In this document: positions 34,230-46,713 of the stretch, piece by piece | Position numbering within the stretch: the first letter of the stretch is position 1 | Layout: every line of letters starts with the position of its first letter | Assembly (NCBI GenBank): GCA_905250075.1 | Contig: CAJNOP010000103.1 | Location: forward strand, 157,429-221,428 | DNA length: 64,000 bases | Direction: 5' to 3' | DNA from: Rotaria sp. Silwood1 | Lineage: Eukaryota; Rotifera; Eurotatoria; Philodinida; Philodinidae | The notes under the pieces: model-generated | Told to the model about the DNA's origin: nothing | The model's input: the letters and a program-made list of their open reading frames with translations, nothing else | Database searches by the model: none | Position numbers and translations under genes: made by a program

Positions 34230-36512
34230 ATGTATAGAAACCAATTTTTGGGAACTACAGATTGGAATACTGTCACCTCACTTTTAAATAATTATTCGAT
34301 ACCCACAAAACTAATCGATGGTATCGTATTGAACCGAGTGAAACAGCAGGATGATTTACTTTTAATTGAATTGGGTAATTTATTGAGCAGTCACGAATGC
34401 GATGAAATTCTGGTTAATACTAGTCAAGAAAAATTCGAACATATGTTTGATAAATATGATGTTCAAAAACGTAATAATTCGCGATTAATAATCATGGATC
34501 ATCAATTTGCTCGAACACTTTGGCGACGTCTAAAATTTAGTAACAAAATAACTCAATTAGTTTCTAATAGGAAACCATTAGGATTCAATGTACAAGGCGA
34601 TTGGGAGATGAGTGGTGTGAATGAAGCCATGCGATTAAATAAATACCGTCATGATGAATATTTTGCACCTCATAAAGATGCACAGTATGCTCCAAATGGT
34701 GATGAACGATCATTATTGAGTTTAGTGATATATTTGAATGACAATTATGAAAAAGGTGAGACAAAATTTTATTTTCCCAAAGCAGCACCGAAATTCAATA
34801 CAAAAGGATTAACAATTGAGGAAGAAATTCAAGCTTACAGTGGATTGGAAAATGGATATGAATGCGTGACAATTAAACCAAAGAAAGGTTACGCTGTTCT
34901 TTTTACCCATAATCTATTACACGCAGCCATGGCACCGCATATGGAGAATTCTCTCAATGTGACAGAACGGATAGTTTTAAGAACTGACGTACTCGTACAA
35001 CGAATAGGAAAACCACTCGGATTTGCTATTTGTCCAGAAGAACAAGAAGATTATCTAGCTTGTCTGAATTTTTTTCGTGAAGCTCAACAAAATGAATTGA
35101 AACTATATAAAAATTTTGGTAAGTTCGTTAAAACAAGTGAAATCGGTGAGTTATACGAACGTTCATTATCGATTCGATATAGTTATCCGCGACTACTCGA
35201 GCTCAAATTAAAAGCACAGATTATCTATCAAGATGACGAAAAACCATTGATTGACAAGTTTCCTTCTGAGATATGGCTTCACATTTTCAAATATTTGCAT
35301 GAACAAGATGTGCAACATCTAATATTTGCATTTCCACAATTTCAACTATTGAAAATTACTTGGGATGCTCAAGAGATGAAAAATTTCGAAGCGGATAACT
35401 GCCGCCAAAAATTCATTCCAATCATTCATACTAAGTATGGTAGTCGAACTCTATTTCGATTTTCTGATAGCGACTTTTTCTATAAGCATCTCGAAGGATG
35501 TTGTCGCGTAGCCGCCGTCTATGCATTCTTCCTGTTGGGACATCGTGACGATTCAACCACGTACACTATTCGATATAACAGAAATACACAGGAAGTAAGT
35601 GAAGTCAAGATGGAGAAAATATTGGCAGATGCATTTTATAATCGTAATTGTTATGGTTCGATCTATCGAGTGGCACAAAAGAACGAGTTAAAACGACAAC
35701 CAAATATTGACTTAGATTATAGTGTTGATCGTACCTATATGACCAACCGTCATCAATCTCAATTTATTGGACAAGATTTTTTATCACGGTTTCATTTCGA
35801 AATGCATATCTCTGATTCGTCAAATTCTGAAAGAAGTGATTCTTATGCAAGTGATGAGTTAGATAAATCTGACATCTTAACTTATCAGAGAAATCATGCT
35901 TTGTACGATCGAGAGAATCGGTTGGTAGATCAATATTCGGCTATCGAAGATGACATTTACACTTGGATGGATATGACAGCATGTTCAAAAGATGACATGA
36001 TGGGCTATTGTGAAAACTTATTAAAACAGACACAGCAAAACTCGGGTACAAGTCTCTTACGAATTTTATTAGCGAAAGACCATGTCATTGATAAAATTTG
36101 TAGCTGTTCATTAGGTAGTCGTCCAAGTATGGACGAAGTCAAGGATTTGATTGTCTGCTACAATCACTTGATATTCGATTTTGATACGCATCGTTTAACT
36201 GTTGAACAACTGCCAGATGGGAAACTGAATACTACTGACCGTGATTCGCTTTTATACAATTGTATTAGAACTCTTCAACGTTCAGTGGCACGAGAAAATC
36301 CTATTACATGGTATCGTGTCAATATCGAAAAATTGGCACAGGCAACACAAGGATTTAATCATGCATCCTGTCAATGTTCGTATCCAGAAGTCAAAATTGA
36401 TCAATTTTCATTTCTCGATTATACATATTTGTCTCATGTACACTTAGCTGTTGGTCGGAACAAAAATCATGTGTTTGTTTTAGCCACTTATGGTGGTGTT
36501 GCTGCACTATAG
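34230..36512 (+). CDS. Prolyl-4-hydroxylase-like 2OG-Fe(II) oxygenase fused to an F-box
   Basis: An intact single-exon gene for 760 residues. Residues about 45-255 form a 2OG-Fe(II) oxygenase of prolyl-4-hydroxylase type: HKD (His148, Asp150) after DEYFAP, a SLVIYLNDNYEKGETKFYFP strand pair, LLHAAM with the likely distal His231, and ERIVLR, where an Arg would hold 2-oxoglutarate. Residues about 342-385 read DKFPSEIWLHIFKYLHEQDV, a good F-box, which would bind Skp1 in an SCF ubiquitin ligase. The remaining 370 residues match nothing I know; they include a Ser/Asp-rich linker (about 530-550). The combination suggests an enzyme that hydroxylates a partner and hands it to ubiquitination, or an F-box receptor with an oxygenase sensor; this is inference. 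No signal peptide. Confidence 0.83.
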   Translation: MYRNQFLGTTDWNTVTSLLNNYSIPTKLIDGIVLNRVKQQDDLLLIELGNLLSSHECDEILVNTSQEKFEHMFDKYDVQKRNNSRLIIMDHQFARTLWRRLKFSNKITQLVSNRKPLGFNVQGDWEMSGVNEAMRLNKYRHDEYFAPHKDAQYAPNGDERSLLSLVIYLNDNYEKGETKFYFPKAAPKFNTKGLTIEEEIQAYSGLENGYECVTIKPKKGYAVLFTHNLLHAAMAPHMENSLNVTERIVLRTDVLVQRIGKPLGFAICPEEQEDYLACLNFFREAQQNELKLYKNFGKFVKTSEIGELYERSLSIRYSYPRLLELKLKAQIIYQDDEKPLIDKFPSEIWLHIFKYLHEQDVQHLIFAFPQFQLLKITWDAQEMKNFEADNCRQKFIPIIHTKYGSRTLFRFSDSDFFYKHLEGCCRVAAVYAFFLLGHRDDSTTYTIRYNRNTQEVSEVKMEKILADAFYNRNCYGSIYRVAQKNELKRQPNIDLDYSVDRTYMTNRHQSQFIGQDFLSRFHFEMHISDSSNSERSDSYASDELDKSDILTYQRNHALYDRENRLVDQYSAIEDDIYTWMDMTACSKDDMMGYCENLLKQTQQNSGTSLLRILLAKDHVIDKICSCSLGSRPSMDEVKDLIVCYNHLIFDFDTHRLTVEQLPDGKLNTTDRDSLLYNCIRTLQRSVARENPITWYRVNIEKLAQATQGFNHASCQCSYPEVKIDQFSFLDYTYLSHVHLAVGRNKNHVFVLATYGGVAAL

Positions 36513-39500
36513 TTTGCAACGATTATTTGATAAGACGATGAATTTTGTTTTCAAATGCTTTCTTCATTATTGAAGTATCTCTATGCAATTGTTGAGATCT
36601 ATCTAGACATGTTGGATCGATAATTCGTAAATTATATCAATAGCATGAGTCCATCATCTTTAATCATTATTCATGCGATCACGTTTCTCCGAATAGATTG
36701 AAACGCTGATTATGTTCTACACATCTGGCATATCTAAATGATTTTCACATGAATGTGACTAATTTAAAATATCAAACCAACTCTTATTCTTTTTTAGATA
36801 TTTCAGTAAAGAAAAATAGCAGTCTCTCATATGTTGTCTTTGCGAAGGAGATCATATAGTCTAAACTGTTGATAGACTCTGTAATTGTGATATGAAGAAT
36901 TGCAATAAGTATTGGAAACGAATCACTAATCAGTTTCTTGAGATTTCACGTTGAATTTTCACCTTGCAAACACAAAGCACTCTGATTAGTTGGATTATAC
37001 GCAAGAATATTGATTGTCACAGAAATTTCAACGTACGTGGTAAACACAAAACTAAACAAGACTTGAAACTTTTTTGTGTTTTTTTTGAGTTACTCATATT
37101 AGTAAATACTGAATCATATTACATTTTAGATAGTTTTTTTTAGAGAGGACCTTGACACATTTTGAATACATAGTACAAAGAAAAATATTCAAAATGAAAG
37201 TATCTGAGCACAATATGAAGCATATTCATTGTTTCATACTATTTTGCAATAATATAATATATACTACGATGGAAATTTGATGTTTACATGATATTGTAAA
37301 GCATAGATCAGTATAGAGACAATGATCGTCGAATCAGACGTCTAACTGTTTTTAAAGTCACATTTTGATGAACTTGTAACAGGACGAATAATTATGAAAA
37401 GTTCGAGATTTACAAAATGAATTTAACATAAAAGTCACCATAGATTAGCGAATTAATGCTAATATCAATAATAAACAATATGCTAGATCCTTTGTCAACA
37501 TACCGATGGGATATTATGGAATTGTGATACAACTTGCAACCAATCTTTAAATGAATGTCCAGAGTAAGAAATAATTATGCTAACATATTCATTTTCAAAG
37601 CTGATTTTGTGTAAATTGACTTTTTTTTGCAGCGAATGACATTGCGTTTATTTGACCGAGCTTTCTACTAAAATATTGCTAGTGACCGCAATTTTGTATA
37701 AGAAAGCGGATGGAGTTAGCCGAATAAGAATTCAAACCTTAGATGTATGTAAAGATGTAATCTGTTGCATTCATTGACAGAGGTGTCTGCAAAGTTTCGC
37801 TCACTTTTTTAAAAATTTTCTTAGTCTAGAGAAATTTCCAAAATGAAAAACTAGAGAAAATGATAATAGAATACTTATTTAGAAGAAAAATATCTCTAAA
37901 AAGTGATTTTGAATGTGAGAGGTTGTCAAAAATCAAAATATTTATTTTTAGTGTCGCATTGGCCGCAGCTCAGTCGATCTTCTTACTCATGACACCCGTG
38001 TGATAGAATAATGTTTTAAAAATAAATCAATTGGAAAAAAATTAATTCAACGATGAATTCATTTATAATTAGATGTATTTAGATAAATCCTAAAAAAGAC
38101 ATCATACTATTATTACCTATGACATAGAAAAAAAAACATATTTTGGAACTTCAAAAGTATCCAATAAATCTAAAAAATAAGAAATCTGAGTAAGTTATCC
38201 TCATTTACGACCAATAACGACGACCATCTACGATAGTAATTAACGAGGGCGGTAAATAATCATTGGAGATAAAATCAAATTACACTATAAAGTGCACATG
38301 AATATCAATGATTCAGATTTAATCGTTCTGTCGCTCGTTCTGCCACTGCAAAAGTTTCTACTATTTATAAAACTAAATTATGTGAAACGAAATATGAGAC
38401 CCACAAGGAAGAAAGAACAAGTGACGCATGGGTTAGTGACGATGATATTCTTCTCTCTGTTCGCTTGCGATTCATTACTCTTTGCAACATAATGTTTTTT
38501 AGTGATGGAGTCATGTGCAAGAGTGACACGTGCTACAGAAGGATCGATTTTGAATCGTTCGTATACTAAAATTTTGTGTAGAATAATAAATCTTTGCTAT
38601 TCGTTTATTAGCAATGCATAAACACTGTTTGGGTTTATGAACAAAAAAGTTTTATAAAAGGATAGATTACGCTCATAAACTTAAAAAAATGTTTTATGTA
38701 ATGGTAATAAACAGATAGTGGGAGCTTATTGGTCACTACTTTTTTTTTAGTGTATCAATGCACGAAATGAAATGTAAATTTATTCCGTTTCTATTTATCA
38801 AGCACTACGAACATAGTTTATTGCTAAAGCTATTTTTAGTCGATCATAAGCAGCATCTCCTCATATTTGTCATCATCGACATTCGTAAACAGACCTTGGA
38901 GAATATTGTGAACTGTTCTCCTACGATAATTCAATAATATTGTTTTCGCCTGTTTCCTTTCTCTATGCAGCACCATGAAATATGCATATAGTTGAAGGAT
39001 TACGACTTGAAGAAATTTTCAACGGAAATTATTGTGTTTTTTCCGATATTTCAAATTTAGAACTACTTAAATTCGTCAGTTACTGAAAACTTCGGGTAAC
39101 TCTAATGGACACTAGATATATATTTGTCGAAAAGTTTTTCGTCGACAACTCTGTAATTAGATTTTCTCAATACTATCCTGCCATGAGTTGAAAATCGGAT
39201 ACAACAGTCTTAGTACTGATTAATATACAATTAGATCATATTTCTTGAGAGTTCATTTAATCTCATAAAGGTTTATTGATGGAAAAAAATAAGGTATCGC
39301 AAGCGTGGAATGAATTTGTCTAGTAATCAGATAAATGACTTTCAAAACTTGAAAAAAAAAAGTAAATTTTGTTCACTCAACGGCGAAAAGTAGTATTGTA
39401 CAGTAGTTCTCAAGTTAGTTCTTTGCAATTAAAAACTTAGCAATCTTATCCATCACATGAAGGATTAGAATCGATTAACTATGATCAATTTTGAAATCGT

Positions 39501-39913
39501 TGTAAACTGTTTTACACAAGCAACTTTTGGAATATCAATGTTGTTAATTGAGACGCATGTAAGAACAACCTATATGAGATAGTAGTGAACCAGGTTTTTT
39601 AGTGTTAGAAGTTCGACAAGACACAGATGGATGGCAAAACTCATGCTATCAACTTGCGTTGAACTATATTCGTTTTGCCGTGAGATGACAATAAGGAAGT
39701 ACTACGGAATGATAAAGGTTGGGGAGGTTCGACCTTCTTTTAACAAGGAAAATCAATCTATATCGAACATAAATAGTTATTCACATCCTCTAGGCGACTC
39801 ATCTACGCTCGTATATGTCAACTGTACCTATCAGTAATCAATTACAGAGGACTCGCAACGCAAGAATTATATTTAACTGAATTTCACAGGTTTTCTTCTG
39901 TTCACAGACACTG
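36513..39913. other. 3.4 kb without a supported gene
   Basis: AT-rich sequence with many stops on all frames. The frames at 38292-38492 and 39631-39837 carry no motif. Nothing repetitive or structured stood out. Confidence 0.4.
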
Positions 39914-40889
39914 ATGATGATTACCATAAGTATCTTTACTGGCACCATTTTTGCCACATTTTCGTTTGTCTTCTTTCTGATCTGTCGTCATTTGTGCCAT
40001 CAATTAATAGCGAATTGCTACACATCTGACGATACGAAAAGTAATGAAGAACGAAACGTGAAAGATACCCAACAATCGCTAATCATTCGTACTTGGCTCA
40101 CCGATGCAAATTTCGATCGCTGGAAACAAATAAACATATCGATCAGTTGTTTGCACGCCTTTATCACCGGTGTTCTAGCTGTCTACAGCTTGTGGAATTA
40201 TTCACCAGACATCCACCGTGATTATATCAATCACATCTCTTGGATCACCTATTTGACTTGTTGCTTTTCTTTTGGTCCGAAATCTGAATATGCATGACCT
40301 ATAATCTGATTTTTTCCATTTTTTTTAGGATATTTTTTGCACGATTTAGTTGATATTGTCTCGAACCTACGAGGATTCGATGTGTTCGAATTGACTCTTC
40401 ATCATGTTGTCGTAAGTTTTCAACTCTTTTCGGTGTTTCAAGTTGATGGGAAAGAAAAATCTCATACGCAATCGAATTTTGATTTTTTTTGATTGCGACA
40501 ATCTTATTTAGATGATCTTCGTTTTCGGCACAAATGTCTTTTATCGGGTATATATTGGTTATCAAATGGTAGCACTCATTGCTGAAGTTAATTCGGTCTT
40601 TTTACATTTACGTAAATTATTTCATCTATACAAGATTCCACGAGAACATCCTATTGTTCGGCTAACAAAGATTATCAACATCGTTACATTTGTTATATGT
40701 CGTTTGGCAATATTAGCCTATCTTACTATTTCTATCTTTCATAATAGACAACGAATTGGCATTCATTACTATAAGTTCATTATGTATTTTTCTGTACCCG
40801 TTATGTGGATCATAAATTACACTCTTTTCTATCGTATATTGTATATAGACTTTGTGAAACGGTTAAAATCACGCAAATTAGCTGACTAA
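39914..40889 (+). CDS. TLC-domain membrane protein (TLCD4/TMEM56-like)
   Basis: Three exons, 39914-40274, 40329-40411 and 40512-40889, join in phase to give 273 residues, close to the length of animal TLCD4. The TRAM-LAG1-CLN8 domain is recognised by GYFLHDLVDI (121-130) and ELTLHHVVMI (141-150), the paired His of TLC proteins, within about six or seven hydrophobic segments. The N-terminal segment (about 3-25) is the first membrane helix and the C-terminus ends in a basic tail (KRLKSRKLAD), typical of proteins kept in the ER or other inner membranes. TLC proteins act in ceramide synthesis, lipid sensing or membrane fluidity; the specific role of TLCD4-type members is poorly known. The first donor (G then GTCCGA) is weak but the phase and protein continuity fit. 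Confidence 0.82.
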
Positions 40890-42818
40890 TTGTTTTATCG
40901 GTTCTTTTCTGTAAACTTCAGTTTCGAATCTTCTTTAATGCTCAATCACATTTTGCATTTCTTTTCTCTTTTTTTTCTCAAACTAGTATCCGACAAGTGT
41001 CATCGCTGAAATTCTTTTTTAGTGAAATGTTTTCCTCTGTATTGTTGAATAGAGGCATTACTCTTATGTTTTTGTTGAAATAAGGTATACGTAGAGTACT
41101 ACTCCTCTAGCATTAATGGAAAAACAAGTCAACAATGATGAAGTAAAATGCTAGTCGATGGCTATGAGAGAAGCTACGATAAGTTTCAAAATAGAACGAT
41201 AGTGATGGCAGCTTGAATAACTCGAGAACACAAAGACATAGTCCATATAATGTCAAGTCGTAGCAAGCAAGTTTTTCACCCATTATGTGGATAATGGATC
41301 AATGTTTCAAATGAATGGCATCAGCCGATCGAAGGTACGGGAATGAACAATGTTTTCACTCACACGCACACCCTTCCGAAACTAGAAGGGATATCTAGAA
41401 AACACGACTGAACCTCGTATTTTTTGGTCTGTTCCGATGCAGTATTCTAGATACAAACCTAGCAACATTCTGATCCGGAATGCTGTGGCCAAGTTCCGTC
41501 GATTTTCGGAGTTTTTCCGAGACAAAGCATGATTTTCTGCAAGCTTTCAAGTAGTGTCGGCGAAGTTCGGTAACCTTTGAGGGTCGCAGCCAACGATCTG
41601 TCAATGCTGTCTCTGTTTGCTGGTGGATTCAGCCTTTTTTCAATACTTTCGGTAGTAGACATGACTGACCTTTTATATGAACGTTTGGCCAGGTACGATG
41701 ACTTTCTGACTTATTCATGATTACTTTTTTTTCGTTTTCCTTCTGAGTCGACTACGTTTTGACCTAGTTTCATTTCACAACAGATGTCAAAAAAAGCGAT
41801 TTTCTCTTCGGTACCTTTGCGGTTCAAAATACTGCCTACAGCATTTCATTATTTTTCAAGTGTTTCTTGAGGAAGATTATTGACATCGGTCATTTATTCT
41901 TCAATGTCCATGTTTTTTTTCAATGTTGTACTTTTTCTGGATACGCCCTCAACTCATCTCACCACAGTTTCATTACACAGATCTTCATAGTGACATTTGG
42001 AATTTTAATCAAATGCGTCTCAAGAAATTCAACAGTTAAAAATCTGCAAGATTATTCTTTGTTTTCGTTTAGTTATGAACACCGGCAAGAAAATTTCTTG
42101 AAGAATTGTTGAATGATGTTGGAAAAACAAATTTATTCTGACTGCTTCTCGCATCTACAAAACAGAATGTCAAAAAAAATCATCGATTCAGGTTTATTTC
42201 AACATCATTTTTCGTCGCAAATCAATACATGCATGTTGAATAGCCAGTTAACAGAGGTAAAGCATAATTCAAACGTATGTAATTTTTTTCGCCATTCAGA
42301 GATTTTTGCGTCTATTTTTTGTTGCGATGAATGAATCAATACTAATTGTCAGCATTGAAAGCAGAACAATTTTCGCAAGGTAAATTAAGTTGATCGGTAA
42401 GAAATATTTTTCAATTGCATAGAATACCATTTTCTAAACGAAACGATTTATACTCTCTACGTTTTAGATAGTCTTTAATCTATCATTCAATGATCTATGA
42501 TGAGTCAATGATTTTTTTTTTTCATCAAAATTTATACCTAAGAACTTTATCTTTCCAATATCGGAAATCGAATCTGAAAGAAATAAAATTAAGAAAAGAT
42601 CTTACTCCAAGTGAAAATAGAAAAACATCGTATGAACACAAAGTACTGCATTATCGAAATGAACGACGTGTAAAACAATTATTGTTTAAGGGTAGTCGCT
42701 GACTGAAACGTACATTCTATTGAATATACATAATGATTTAATTCTTTCATATTTTGAAAATGATAATGTCTATTTATAGATATACGTTGAAATTTGAGAT
42801 CAAGCATAACGTAAAATA
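40890..42818. other. Intergenic; includes the left copy of a local duplication
   Basis: No supported gene. Two overlapping minus-strand frames at 41395-41662 sit in a patch that is richer in G and C than its surroundings but match nothing. The segment 42113-42345 resembles 44524-44742 (shared phrases ATTTATTCT, GCTTCTC, AACAGAATG and TTAACAGAGGT), so the duplication that made the twin Hint genes extended upstream of them. Confidence 0.45.
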
Positions 42819-43637
42819 ATGCATACTTCGGTGGACTGCAAAATATTGGCAATGGTACGTTCATTATCAATTGTTGTTTTGATTGGAAAAAATATCATAG
42901 TTGTCAACAGCCAGTCAGGTTATGATTCTACTTGCACTTGTGACTCAGTGTCTTCAAGTGTCTGCATGAAATATACTTGCTCAACAACAGCTAGAGGTGC
43001 AGCTTGCTTTCCAGGTTCTAGCCAAATGACTCTTGTTGATGGTACATTCAAATCACTATCTCACATTCAGATTGGTGACAAAGTACTCGTTAATGAAAAC
43101 AATACCTATGAACCTGTCATCTCATTCATACATGCTAAACGAGAAGGTCTCTTTACTTTCCTATCAATCAAAATACAATCAGCTGTGTCTAATTTGTCTT
43201 CGACTCTTTATGTTTCTGCTAATCATCTAATTTTCGATTTCGATTCTGGTGAAGCAAAATTCGCTGGAAAATTTCATGTCAGCGATCAAGTGCAACTGAT
43301 TGAAAATAATCAAATTGTGCCTGGTAAAATCATCAGTGTTCAATTAACGAAACAAGAAGGATATTATGCACCATTAACTCCATCAGGTACTATTGTTATT
43401 AATGGAGTTCTTGCTTCAAATTATGCTACAGTAGGCAATCATGGTTTAGCTCATAAAGTAATGAGTATATATCGATGGTGGATTCATTTAATTGGAGGAT
43501 CAAAATGGAATGAAGAAATACCTTGTATGTTACAAATAATGTTAACTATTGAGCAAATCATTCGATGGTGTAGTGGACAAATATTTACAAATAGTGACAT
43601 TTATGATGGCAAATTTCAAGTGTCTTCATTAGCATGA
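42819..43637 (+). CDS. Secreted Hedgehog-type Hint (hog) domain protein, copy 1
   Basis: A short Cys-rich N-terminus (about residues 35-60) is followed by a Hedgehog-type Hint autoprocessing domain. The domain starts at Cys63 in [15 protein letters not shown], the expected self-cleavage site; VSANHLIF carries the conserved His136; and [22 protein letters not shown] is the signature end of animal Hedgehog Hint domains, with Asn where Hedgehog usually has Cys (SCYA). Hint domains cut the chain just before the Cys and may attach a lipid to the released N-terminal part, here a peptide of only about 25-35 residues after the leader. No Hedgehog signalling domain is present. The start is uncertain: Met12 (42852) gives a moderate signal sequence, and a 46-base intron in the leader is conceivable. 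Confidence 0.85.
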   Translation: MHTSVDCKILAMVRSLSIVVLIGKNIIVVNSQSGYDSTCTCDSVSSSVCMKYTCSTTARGAACFPGSSQMTLVDGTFKSLSHIQIGDKVLVNENNTYEPVISFIHAKREGLFTFLSIKIQSAVSNLSSTLYVSANHLIFDFDSGEAKFAGKFHVSDQVQLIENNQIVPGKIISVQLTKQEGYYAPLTPSGTIVINGVLASNYATVGNHGLAHKVMSIYRWWIHLIGGSKWNEEIPCMLQIMLTIEQIIRWCSGQIFTNSDIYDGKFQVSSLA

Positions 43638-45930
43638 AAACTATTGATATTCTTTTTTACCGAAATTTTTATGAGCTAAAAATCTATGAGTTTGTTAACC
43701 TATTTTATTTGAACATTATCTATTCATGTATCAGCGTAAAATGATTTTTTATTCTAATTATTTAAATAAAACTGACATATTGTGAAATATCGAGTAATAA
43801 AGGCTCTATTTTCACTTTGGCAACCTTAGGTTACTATAGAATTATGTTAATAGGAAATATAAGTCAATTAAAGATAATGTACGCCTCAGAAGATTTAGTT
43901 GAGCTTTTTTGATAATCTAATTTGATATTACAATGATTTGATAAAATATATTTATTAGACTAAAATGAATTTGATTTCATCGTTGAGTCTAATGTACGTT
44001 TTTCTCCTAGAGATAGACATTTTTCATCAAGAAGAAATGTTTAATTAGTGAAGAAAAAAAAATCTTTATAAACAAATTTTTGGAAAAAAAAACATCAAAA
44101 ATATCTCAAAAACCCTAATTCACCAACTTATGATAAAGTTATATTACCAAAAGTCAAAATTAAAAGAAAGTCATATTTTATAATTAAACGAAGATCTATG
44201 AAGATATCGAATGATTTTTATATTTTACTTTATTAGAAGTATCGAACTCTACTCGTTTTTACAGTACATCGTTATATTCGTGGTTTTTCTCACGATTTCG
44301 TATTCTCTGATTACTATCATAGTTTTGCTTCTCACCATGATATCAAAAAATGACCTCGAATGCCAAACTTTAAAATTCTGTATGTTGCTTGTTACTGCAT
44401 CTTTCATAGTATTAAAACAGTATGCAGTGTATTTTATCGATTCAGAACCTGAAAGAAATAATGAAGAAAATTGTTGCAAACATATTTTCGTTTAGTTGTA
44501 AGAAAAAACAAATTACTTGAGAAATGAGTGGACTCTACTGCAAAAATAAATTTATTCTAATTGCTTCTCATCTAGAAAACAGAATGCCAAAAAAACAACA
44601 TCAATTCATATTTATTTTAACATCATTTTTCGTCGTGAATCGAGAAGCATACACGCTGCAAAACAAATTAACAGAGGTGAAACATAATGCAGACAAATGT
44701 ACTTTTTTGTTGCGATGGATGAATCAATACTATTTGTGAGCATCATAGAAAGCACCTGACAATAATGATATAAAACAGAAAAAAACATCCGATACAAACA
44801 AATCTGGCAAGTTTTATTAAGTTCATTGATAAGAATAAGACAGAGCTATAATAAAAGTAAAATCGATCGGACAATTATGAAATTTCATCATTTTTATCTG
44901 TTTCCATTGTAGATAATGAGTACAGATAGGTGTGATTATTCGTTATGCAAAATTATATCAACTTTGATCGTTAAAATTCTTTCTTAGCTGACGAATAAAA
45001 TGAAAGTCAAGCGGCAAAATATTTTAATTCGATGAAGAGCAAATCAAATCATGTTTCATGCAACAGAAAACAATGAAATCCCAAATATAGGAAAAGGTCT
45101 ATGTCTGCAAGTGCATAATCATCATAGGTTAATTTTAATTTTACAAAATTATAAAACAAAGTCATCATATAGCTACATTAAAAGATTTCCAAGACTGTTC
45201 GTAATCAGATTTTGATATAGAGTCTTCTCGGATGCACCAAACATTTAATGTTAATTCTTAACAACAAATTTTTTTCATTATTTTTCATTGAGACCATATC
45301 AAAAATCGTGTTTTAATACTAGCTTTAATAAGTATATTCAGTCATGCCAAGTCGTCCAAGAGGTTTTTTTTATTGAATTCAAAAGAATCATGAACTGTTA
45401 AAACCTTGTAAACTCCTTCCATACGCCACCCTTCAAGTGATATTGTCAAAGTCGAAAGTTGTTCATATAGTTTTGACAATTTATCTTTAGTTATACAGAA
45501 CTAAACTTATAAGATCTTTAAAAACTAACTTGCTTATACTGCTAACAAAAGTGTACTAAGAATTACAAGCTCTAGTCAATATACTATCAATTTAAGGGAA
45601 GTGCGCTGAATGAAGAAAAAAATTAGAAAATACTATATTATGACAAAAGTTATATTTCATTAAAGTCCAATGTTCTCAAAATAAGACAACAGCCAAATTA
45701 GAATAACGGTACGAATTGATCATGGCCGCTTTTCTTAGTTGAAAGCGAATGATTGAATGGACGATATGTTTTCGTTTAGAAATATATAGATTTCGGTTGA
45801 TTTGTTGTTTTTCTTCTGATTTGATTACTATTCTTATAAGTTTTGATTTTATTTCAGAAACCTTTTTATAAGGAAATTCTGTCTTTATCATTACAAAACG
45901 TACGTCATACATAGATCATCCGGTAATAAA
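43638..45930. other. Spacer between the twin Hint genes
   Basis: AT-rich. AATAAA at about 43765 may be the poly(A) signal of the first Hint gene. A 94-residue frame at 44211-44495 is hydrophobic but has no known domain. 44524-44742 is the right copy of the duplicated upstream segment at 42113-42345. Confidence 0.45.
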
Positions 45931-46713
45931 ATGTCATTCGCCGTGCTTCACGCATTTCTTATGCTATCGATTAGACTCTATGAATCAAGTCGATCCTCAA
46001 GTAGCCGAGGTTCTTCGAATATAATTGGTTATGATTTAACTTGCAGTTGCGTCTCAATCTCAGCAAGCGTCTGTATGCAATACAACTGCGAAGTATCAGC
46101 GCAAAAAGCTAGTTGCTTTCCAGGTTCTAGCCAAATGACTCTTGTTGATGGTACATTCAAATCACTATCTCACATTCAGATTGGTGACAAAGTACTCGTT
46201 AATGAAAACAATACCTATGAACCTGTCATCTCATTCATACATGCTAAACGAGAAGGTCTCTTTACTTTCCTATCAATCCAAATACAATCAGCTGTGTCTA
46301 ATTTGTCTTCGACTCTTTATGTTTCTGCTAATCATCTAATTTTCGATTTCGATTCTGGTGAAGCAAGATTTGCTGGAAAATTTCACGTTAACGATCGAGT
46401 ACAACTAATTGAAAATAATCAAATTGTTCCTGGTAAAATAATAAGTATTCAATTAACAAAACAAGAAGGATATTATGCACCATTAACTCCATCAGGTACT
46501 ATTGTTATTAATGGAGTTCTTGCTTCAAATTATGCTACAGTAAGCAATCATGGTTTAGCTCATAAAGTAATGAGTATATATCGATGGTGGATTCATTTAA
46601 TTGGAGGACCAAAATGGAATGAAGAAATACCTTGTATGTTACAAATAATGTTAACTATTGAGCAAATCATTCGATGGTGCAGTGGACAAATATTAATTGA
46701 TAGTTATATATAA
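45931..46713 (+). CDS. Secreted Hedgehog-type Hint (hog) domain protein, copy 2
   Basis: Paralogue of the gene 3.1 kb upstream, same strand, 260 residues. It starts with a hydrophobic leader ([14 protein letters not shown]), a Ser-rich stretch and the Cys-rich pattern [20 protein letters not shown], then the Hint domain from Cys62 in SCFPGSSQ to GVLASNYA. All processing residues kept in copy 1 are also kept here. The Hint part is almost identical between the copies at DNA level, while the N-terminal 60 codons are clearly diverged. The protein released by cleavage would therefore differ between the two genes while the processing domain is the same. AATAAA at about 46835 may be its poly(A) signal. 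Confidence 0.85.
   Translation: MSFAVLHAFLMLSIRLYESSRSSSSRGSSNIIGYDLTCSCVSISASVCMQYNCEVSAQKASCFPGSSQMTLVDGTFKSLSHIQIGDKVLVNENNTYEPVISFIHAKREGLFTFLSIQIQSAVSNLSSTLYVSANHLIFDFDSGEARFAGKFHVNDRVQLIENNQIVPGKIISIQLTKQEGYYAPLTPSGTIVINGVLASNYATVSNHGLAHKVMSIYRWWIHLIGGPKWNEEIPCMLQIMLTIEQIIRWCSGQILIDSYI

Noticed and set aside
41395-41662. Two overlapping minus-strand frames in a GC-richer patch
   Set aside because: Neither has a known motif and they contradict each other's frame; the GC rise alone is not enough to call a gene.
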